From contig NZ_ADGX01000016.1 in the NCBI RefSeq assembly GCF_000177675.1, positions 27,289 through 91,288 on the forward strand: 64,000 bases of DNA, written 5' to 3'. How positions within the stretch are numbered: the first letter of the stretch is position 1; the number at the start of each line of letters is the position of its first letter. This DNA comes from Parafrankia sp. EUN1f. GTDB lineage: Bacteria; Actinomycetota; Actinomycetes; Frankiales; Frankiaceae. Positions 59,860 to 64,000 of this stretch are shown here, piece after piece. Position numbers and translations under genes: made by a program. The notes beneath the pieces were generated by a model. The model was not told the origin of the DNA. It saw only the letters and a program-made list of their open reading frames with translations, and made no database searches.

Positions 59860-62142
59860 TCAGAACCCGGTATGGGTGTGTGCGGCCCACAGGGTGGGGC
59901 TGGTCAGGTGGCGTTCCCTGGTGCGACGCACTGCCAGGTGCAGGGCCACCGCGCTGCGGCTGACGTCGGGTGGGGAGGTGCCGTCTGCGGTGAGGTACCG
60001 GTAGAACGATTCCGTGATGCCGCGGGCGACGAAGTCGTTGACCGGCCAGAGCGTACCGACGACGTGACGGTAGCCCGCCAGATGGAAGGCGCTGGTGAGG
60101 TGCACACCCTCGTCGGGTGTGGCGACCGCTGGAATCATCGTCGCGCAGGCGGACAGATAGGCCAGGCCCCCGGCCAGCCGCAGCCGGCCGAGATCGGTGA
60201 CCGTCAACCGCCCGTCCCGGCCTTCGGCCAGCACCAGGTGGCTCGACGCCGGATCGTCCCAGTCGGTGACTCCGTGGCAGATGAAGTGCGCGACGTGGAA
60301 GGCGGGCAGGGCCGTCAGCACGCTCCTGCGGCCCGCCACGGGAATCGTGCGGGAGCTGGGAACGAGCTCGGTGAGAACCGTGGCCTCCGCGATGGCTCCG
60401 TGCAGGCGGGGCACCCCGGGTGCGTCCGGCACGGAGACGATCAGCATCGTGGGATCGGTGGGAGCGCCGTGATCACCGGTGCGGGCGAGGCCCCGCAGGC
60501 CGGGGACGTAGGACGACACGACCCGGTCCAGGACGGTGCGCGGGTTCGCCAACCGGTCGGGTCGGTCGGCCAGCGTCGTGGAGATGTCGGTGTGGTGCCC
60601 GGCGGCGTGCAGCGGCAGGTGAGCCAGCATTCCGGTGGGGCACCACCGCACCCGTGGCCACGCCTCCCCCGGGGCGGGCGGGCCGACGTGGCCGAGAGCG
60701 TGCAGCACCGGCTCGGCGATGGCGTCCCACATCCATCGGAAGACGCTGAGCAGCATGGACTCGCCGATCATCGCGCGGAAGGGATGCCCGTCCGGCGGAT
60801 CGATGACCGTCAGGTAGCCGTTGGTGAGCTTGATGATCGACGGGACGACATCGTCGTCCGACAGGTCCGGCAGCGGTGTCACCCGTACCGGGGTGTCCCT
60901 GTCGTCGGTGACGATCAGGGCGTGGCTGCCGAGGGGGCTGCTGACGACGAAGACGACCGGAACGCCGGCGGTACGGGCAGCCAGCGCGCGCACATCGGGG
61001 GCCGCACCGAGGCCGGTGCCGCCGTCCCAGGACCGGACCGTGTCGTCGAGGAGCACACCACGGGTCTGTTCCAGCAGTTCCACCGCGCGCAGGGGCCGAC
61101 CCGCCGCGACGGCACTCGCGGCGGCGACACCGGCGAGCGAGTCCACCAGACCGAGGCGGCGGGTCTGGTCGGCCGGCGCGGGTGAGGGGCCGGGTGACTG
61201 GGGCAGCAGCCGTACCGCCTCCTCCACCAGCGCCAGGACCTCCTCCGGCGCCGTGCCCGCCCATCCGGCGACCACAGCGGCATCGCGTAGCGCGTTGATC
61301 CGGACGGCCGGGGCGGCCGTCCGGATCGCGCCGGCCTCGGCCAGCACCCGGGACGCCTCCGCGGCCGCCGCCGGATCCCCGGTGTGCACGAAAAGCGCGC
61401 GCAACGCGCTGCCGAGGGCGGCCAGCTGCTTCCCGCGGTCCGGGTCGTCGGCGGGGGCCTGCGCCACCATCCGGTGCCCGACCTCGACCGCCTCCGCCAG
61501 CAGGTTCGGGTCGCCAGCCGCCGTTCCGGCGGCTTCCAGCGCGAGACACAGACAGTGCCGCGCGCTGAGCCGGATGGTGTCGGCCCCGTCGGCGCTGTCG
61601 GCCGCGTCGGCGTGACGGACCGCGTCCCGGGCCAGGGTGACCGCCTCCGCGAGCTCGGCGTCATCCTCGGTACCGATCCAGCTGATCCGCAGGGCGGTGC
61701 TCAGGGCGGCGAGGATCGTGGCGCGATGGCTGAAATCCGTGGGGCCGGCCGCCAGAGCCGCGCGGAAGGTGCGGATGGCCTCGGCGGCCGTCTCGCCATC
61801 GCCGGTGCTGACGGCGGTCAGGTGCAGTGCGAGGGCGAGATTGTGCAGGCACTCGGCCTGCGCCGGGTCGTCGGCGGGCAGGACGGTCACCGCCGTGCGC
61901 AGCGCGTCCACAGCCAGGACCAGCATCGAGCCCTGGCCGGACCGTTCGTACCGGTTCAGGAGAGCGAGCCCGATACGTTCGGCGGTGGCCGCCTCGTCGT
62001 GACGGCCTGTCGGACTCGCGGGTTCCGTCGCCCGCTGTTCGGTGACCAGCCGGCGCGGTTCCGCCGTGGTTCCCGTTCCGGTTTCGGCTCCGCTTCCGTC
62101 GGTCCGGTCCGGAACGGAACCCGAATCCGCCAGGTCGGGCAT
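59860..62142 (-). CDS. CHAT-domain caspase-like protease with helical repeats
   Basis: The 760-residue protein has an N-terminal array of TPR-like helical repeats (about 50-330), a linker and a C-terminal CHAT peptidase domain (about 380-755). The CHAT catalytic pair is His623 (HFICHG) and Cys666 (LSACATM). The domain's later strands are GYRHVVGTLWPVND and VRRTRERH. CHAT proteases of bacterial conflict systems are held inactive until a partner signals, then cut cellular targets. The gene lies head to head with a SARP-macro fusion and a CATRA-like gene. The ATG at 62142 is the only strong start. Confidence 0.9.
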   Translation of the reverse strand: MPDLADSGSVPDRTDGSGAETGTGTTAEPRRLVTEQRATEPASPTGRHDEAATAERIGLALLNRYERSGQGSMLVLAVDALRTAVTVLPADDPAQAECLHNLALALHLTAVSTGDGETAAEAIRTFRAALAAGPTDFSHRATILAALSTALRISWIGTEDDAELAEAVTLARDAVRHADAADSADGADTIRLSARHCLCLALEAAGTAAGDPNLLAEAVEVGHRMVAQAPADDPDRGKQLAALGSALRALFVHTGDPAAAAEASRVLAEAGAIRTAAPAVRINALRDAAVVAGWAGTAPEEVLALVEEAVRLLPQSPGPSPAPADQTRRLGLVDSLAGVAAASAVAAGRPLRAVELLEQTRGVLLDDTVRSWDGGTGLGAAPDVRALAARTAGVPVVFVVSSPLGSHALIVTDDRDTPVRVTPLPDLSDDDVVPSIIKLTNGYLTVIDPPDGHPFRAMIGESMLLSVFRWMWDAIAEPVLHALGHVGPPAPGEAWPRVRWCPTGMLAHLPLHAAGHHTDISTTLADRPDRLANPRTVLDRVVSSYVPGLRGLARTGDHGAPTDPTMLIVSVPDAPGVPRLHGAIAEATVLTELVPSSRTIPVAGRRSVLTALPAFHVAHFICHGVTDWDDPASSHLVLAEGRDGRLTVTDLGRLRLAGGLAYLSACATMIPAVATPDEGVHLTSAFHLAGYRHVVGTLWPVNDFVARGITESFYRYLTADGTSPPDVSRSAVALHLAVRRTRERHLTSPTLWAAHTHTGF

Positions 62143-62274
62143 CGTGGCTCCTCATCGCGCGAGCGATACCCGGCCCGGCACCGCTAATGTCCACACGTCG
62201 GCGTTGCTAGCATCAATGCCAGGTTCCTGAGATTTCCCGCCGGTTTGATCCTATTGGGTTGGCGGAGACGAGAA

Positions 62275-63678
62275 ATGGGGGCGTTCTTGCCGGGGGAGGG
62301 TGTTCCACGTATACGGGTCAATGTGCTGGGGCCGGCCCGACTCGAGGTGGACGGCCGTGAAGCTCCGTTGACCCCACTCACGACCCGGCTGCTGGTACGG
62401 CTGATCGCGGCCGAGCAGGAGGTGGTGTCCGCCGGCCGGCTCTATGCGGACGTCTGGGGTGCCCCGGCCGGTGGGCCGAGCCAGGCACAGCGCCGCCGCA
62501 ACGAGGTGCAGAAACGCATCCGCGAACTTCGGCGTGCCCTCGGCTCCGATGAGTCCGATGCGGCCGTGGGCATTGTCCGGACCGAGCGCATGTTCACCGG
62601 CCGGGTACCCGAATCCGGCTACCGCCTCATTCTGGAGCGGGATCAGGGGGACTTCGCCGAGTTCGAGGATCTCGTCGGGCGGGCCCTGCACGCACCGCCC
62701 GCCTCCGCGGCCGAGATGCTCAGCCGGGCGCTGGGCCTGTGGCGGGGGAGCCCCCTGTCCGAGGCGGGCGGAGCGGCCTTCGGTGGCGCCCTGGCCGGTC
62801 GGCTCACCGGCCTGCATGAGACGGCACAGGCCGAGCTGGTCCGGTCCTACCTGGAACTGGGGCGCTCCGATCTCGCGCTGCCGGTTGCCGAACGGGCGGC
62901 ACACGAGCGCCCGGACGACGCAGCGGCCCAGGAACGTCTGGCCATGGTGCGCGAGCGACTGCGCGCACGGTTGTACGAGCGGCCCGGCGACGAGATTCTC
63001 CGCCGTGATTTTCCCGATCTGCACACCGGTGTGGTGGTGCTGCGGGGAGATCTGTTCGAGCAGCACGATGCGAACCTGGTGGTCGGTTTCAGCGACACCT
63101 TCGACATCGCGACCCGGGATGATCTCGTGATCAGCCGGGACAGCGTGCAGGGCCAGCTGCTCGACCGGTTGTTCGCCGGGGACACCGGCCGGCTCGACCG
63201 CGAGCTGCGCCGCGGCCTGCGTTCGCTGGAACCGGTGGGCCGGGAGAGCCCGGGAGACAAGAGGTACGGCAAACGGGTTCGCTATCCGGTGGGTACGGTC
63301 GTCCCGCTTCCCCTGGATGGGCGCCGGGTGTTCGCCGTCGCCTATTCGACGCTGGGCAATGACCTCGTCGCCCGGTCGACGTCGGAATACCTGCGCAGCA
63401 GCGTCGACCGGCTGTGGGCGTCGGTGGCCGTCCACGGGCTGCGTAAACCGGTGGCGATGCCGCTGGTCGGGTCCGGTCTGGCGCGGATCGTCGAGCTCAC
63501 CGGGGAACAGATCCTGATGATGGTCATCGACTCGTTCGTCCAGGGCTGCCGTCGGTATCCCGCGCTGACCCGTGAGCTGAGAATCGTCGTCCGCCCCAGC
63601 GAACTGGAGAAGATCCGGATGGCGGAGGTCGCGAGATTCGTGGAGGCGCTCGGCCCTGGAGGTGGCTCCCGTGTCTGA
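62275..63678 (+). CDS. SARP-type regulator (wHTH + BTAD) fused to a ThsA-macro/DUF6430-like domain
   Basis: The 467-residue protein has a winged-helix DNA-binding domain (about 12-120; VNVLGPARLEVDGRE, RRRNEVQKRIRELRRAL), a BTAD domain (about 125-235; LGLWRGSPLSEAG) and a domain at 253-460 that looks like the DUF6430/ThsA macro fold (VVVLRGDLFEQHDANLVVGF, YPVGTVVPLPL, VAYSTLGNDLVARS, PLVGSGLARI). ThsA-type macro domains bind nucleotide signals in Thoeris immunity. The ATG at 62275 has GGAG upstream. It is divergent from the CHAT gene and overlaps the next gene by 8 bases. The domain call for the last part rests on memory of the pattern. Confidence 0.7.
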   Translation: MGAFLPGEGVPRIRVNVLGPARLEVDGREAPLTPLTTRLLVRLIAAEQEVVSAGRLYADVWGAPAGGPSQAQRRRNEVQKRIRELRRALGSDESDAAVGIVRTERMFTGRVPESGYRLILERDQGDFAEFEDLVGRALHAPPASAAEMLSRALGLWRGSPLSEAGGAAFGGALAGRLTGLHETAQAELVRSYLELGRSDLALPVAERAAHERPDDAAAQERLAMVRERLRARLYERPGDEILRRDFPDLHTGVVVLRGDLFEQHDANLVVGFSDTFDIATRDDLVISRDSVQGQLLDRLFAGDTGRLDRELRRGLRSLEPVGRESPGDKRYGKRVRYPVGTVVPLPLDGRRVFAVAYSTLGNDLVARSTSEYLRSSVDRLWASVAVHGLRKPVAMPLVGSGLARIVELTGEQILMMVIDSFVQGCRRYPALTRELRIVVRPSELEKIRMAEVARFVEALGPGGGSRV

Positions 63679-64000
63679 ACTGCCGATGGATCTGCGTCGC
63701 GAGGCGCTCGCGATCCTGCGCTCGGTGCCCGAATGGGAGCTGACCGAGGCTCGGTGGTCACGCGTCATCGACCTTCTGGCGGCCATGGAATCCGCGTTGG
63801 ACACCGATGGCGTCGACCTCGACGCCGTCTCGGAGGCCGTCCGCCGGCTGGAGACCTGCGCGCCGCCGCGTATCACCCCTATCGGTTCGATTCCGGCGCA
63901 AACCCCGCAACCGCCGGTACGCGAGCGGGTGGGCAGACTGATCCACAAGGTGTCGGGCGCCGCCGGCTCGGCGACGACCGGCACGGGGGCGATCGGCACG
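63671..64000 (+). CDS. CATRA-system-associated-like protein, 5' part
   Basis: The gene starts at GTG 63671, overlapping the previous stop by 8 bases, and runs off the window; 110 residues are visible. The first 90 residues (EALAILRSVPEWELTEARWS, VIDLLAAMESALDTDGVDLD, PPRITPIGSIP) match a small family found with CATRA conflict genes, as I remember it: a helical domain ending in a Pro-rich segment. The last residues are Thr/Ala/Gly-rich. Translational coupling to the SARP-macro gene argues for one system. Confidence 0.5.
   Translation, partial: MSELPMDLRREALAILRSVPEWELTEARWSRVIDLLAAMESALDTDGVDLDAVSEAVRRLETCAPPRITPIGSIPAQTPQPPVRERVGRLIHKVSGAAGSATTGTGAIGT

Noticed and set aside
1..64000. tRNA, rRNA and insertion sequences
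   Set aside because: No TPsiC-type motifs, rRNA sequence, transposase motifs or terminal inverted repeats with target duplication were seen; the decay at 42-48 kb shows no mobile-element remains.

Overview
The window is high-GC, densely coded actinobacterial DNA. The gene content (F420/PPOX-type oxidoreductase, MmpL exporter, OmpATb-like protein, WS/DGAT acyltransferases, SpoOM, TerD/AIM24 set, CHAT conflict genes) suggests a filamentous soil actinomycete, possibly Frankia or a relative. The genus is an inference from gene style; no rRNA or marker gene is present. I see no tRNA, rRNA, CRISPR array, insertion sequence or integrase.

Layout. 0-6.5 kb: end of a CoA-transferase gene, urate oxidase, and three envelope genes (L,D-transpeptidase lipoprotein, PAP2-type membrane phosphatase, OmpATb-like BON/OmpA protein). 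6.8-7.9 kb: iron storage (bacterioferritin-associated ferredoxin and haem bacterioferritin) behind a good IdeR/DtxR-type iron box. 8-17 kb: MmpL exporter, DUF2630 protein, a drug-efflux MFS gene divergent from an HxlR regulator, then a cNMP-binding histidine kinase and a receiver/thioredoxin-reductase-like fusion, and a MerR-like protein. 17-24 kb: MerR regulator, thioredoxin, MBL hydrolase, SelW-like protein, CAP lipoprotein, the overlapping modABC molybdate operon and a PPOX protein. 24-33 kb: GGDEF/EAL enzyme, alpha/beta hydrolase, small hypotheticals, a FadR-type GntR regulator, and ahpC-ahpD divergent from oxyR, whose 3' end is frameshifted. 33-41 kb: a repeat-bearing gap, a YbdK/ATP-grasp fusion, then an NAGGN-type amidotransferase with an S9 peptidase and a GNAT protein. 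41-48 kb: a decayed stretch with a lipase remnant, a histidine kinase fused by deletion to the tail of a response regulator, and a frameshifted membrane protein, interspersed with intact SpoOM, FdhD and Ntn-hydrolase-like genes. 48-54 kb: aldo/keto reductase, a TerD-AIM24 / AIM24 / AIM24 operon, and a CsbD-like stress protein followed by tandem repeats. 54-60 kb: DMT transporter, PAP2-WS/DGAT fusion and WS/DGAT protein.

The right end is the most unusual part. A TPR-like/CHAT protease gene (59.9-62.1 kb) is divergent from a protein joining a SARP-type DNA-binding/BTAD front half to a ThsA-macro-like (DUF6430-like) domain. That gene overlaps the next one, which resembles a CATRA-system partner and runs off the window. 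I read this as part of a CHAT-centred conflict or immunity locus.

Redox and metal handling recur: iron box and ferritin, OxyR-AhpCD, thioredoxins, the REC-TrxR fusion, and molybdate uptake with FdhD for molybdoenzyme maturation. Several broken genes cluster at 42-48 kb, which marks that stretch as a site of ongoing decay.
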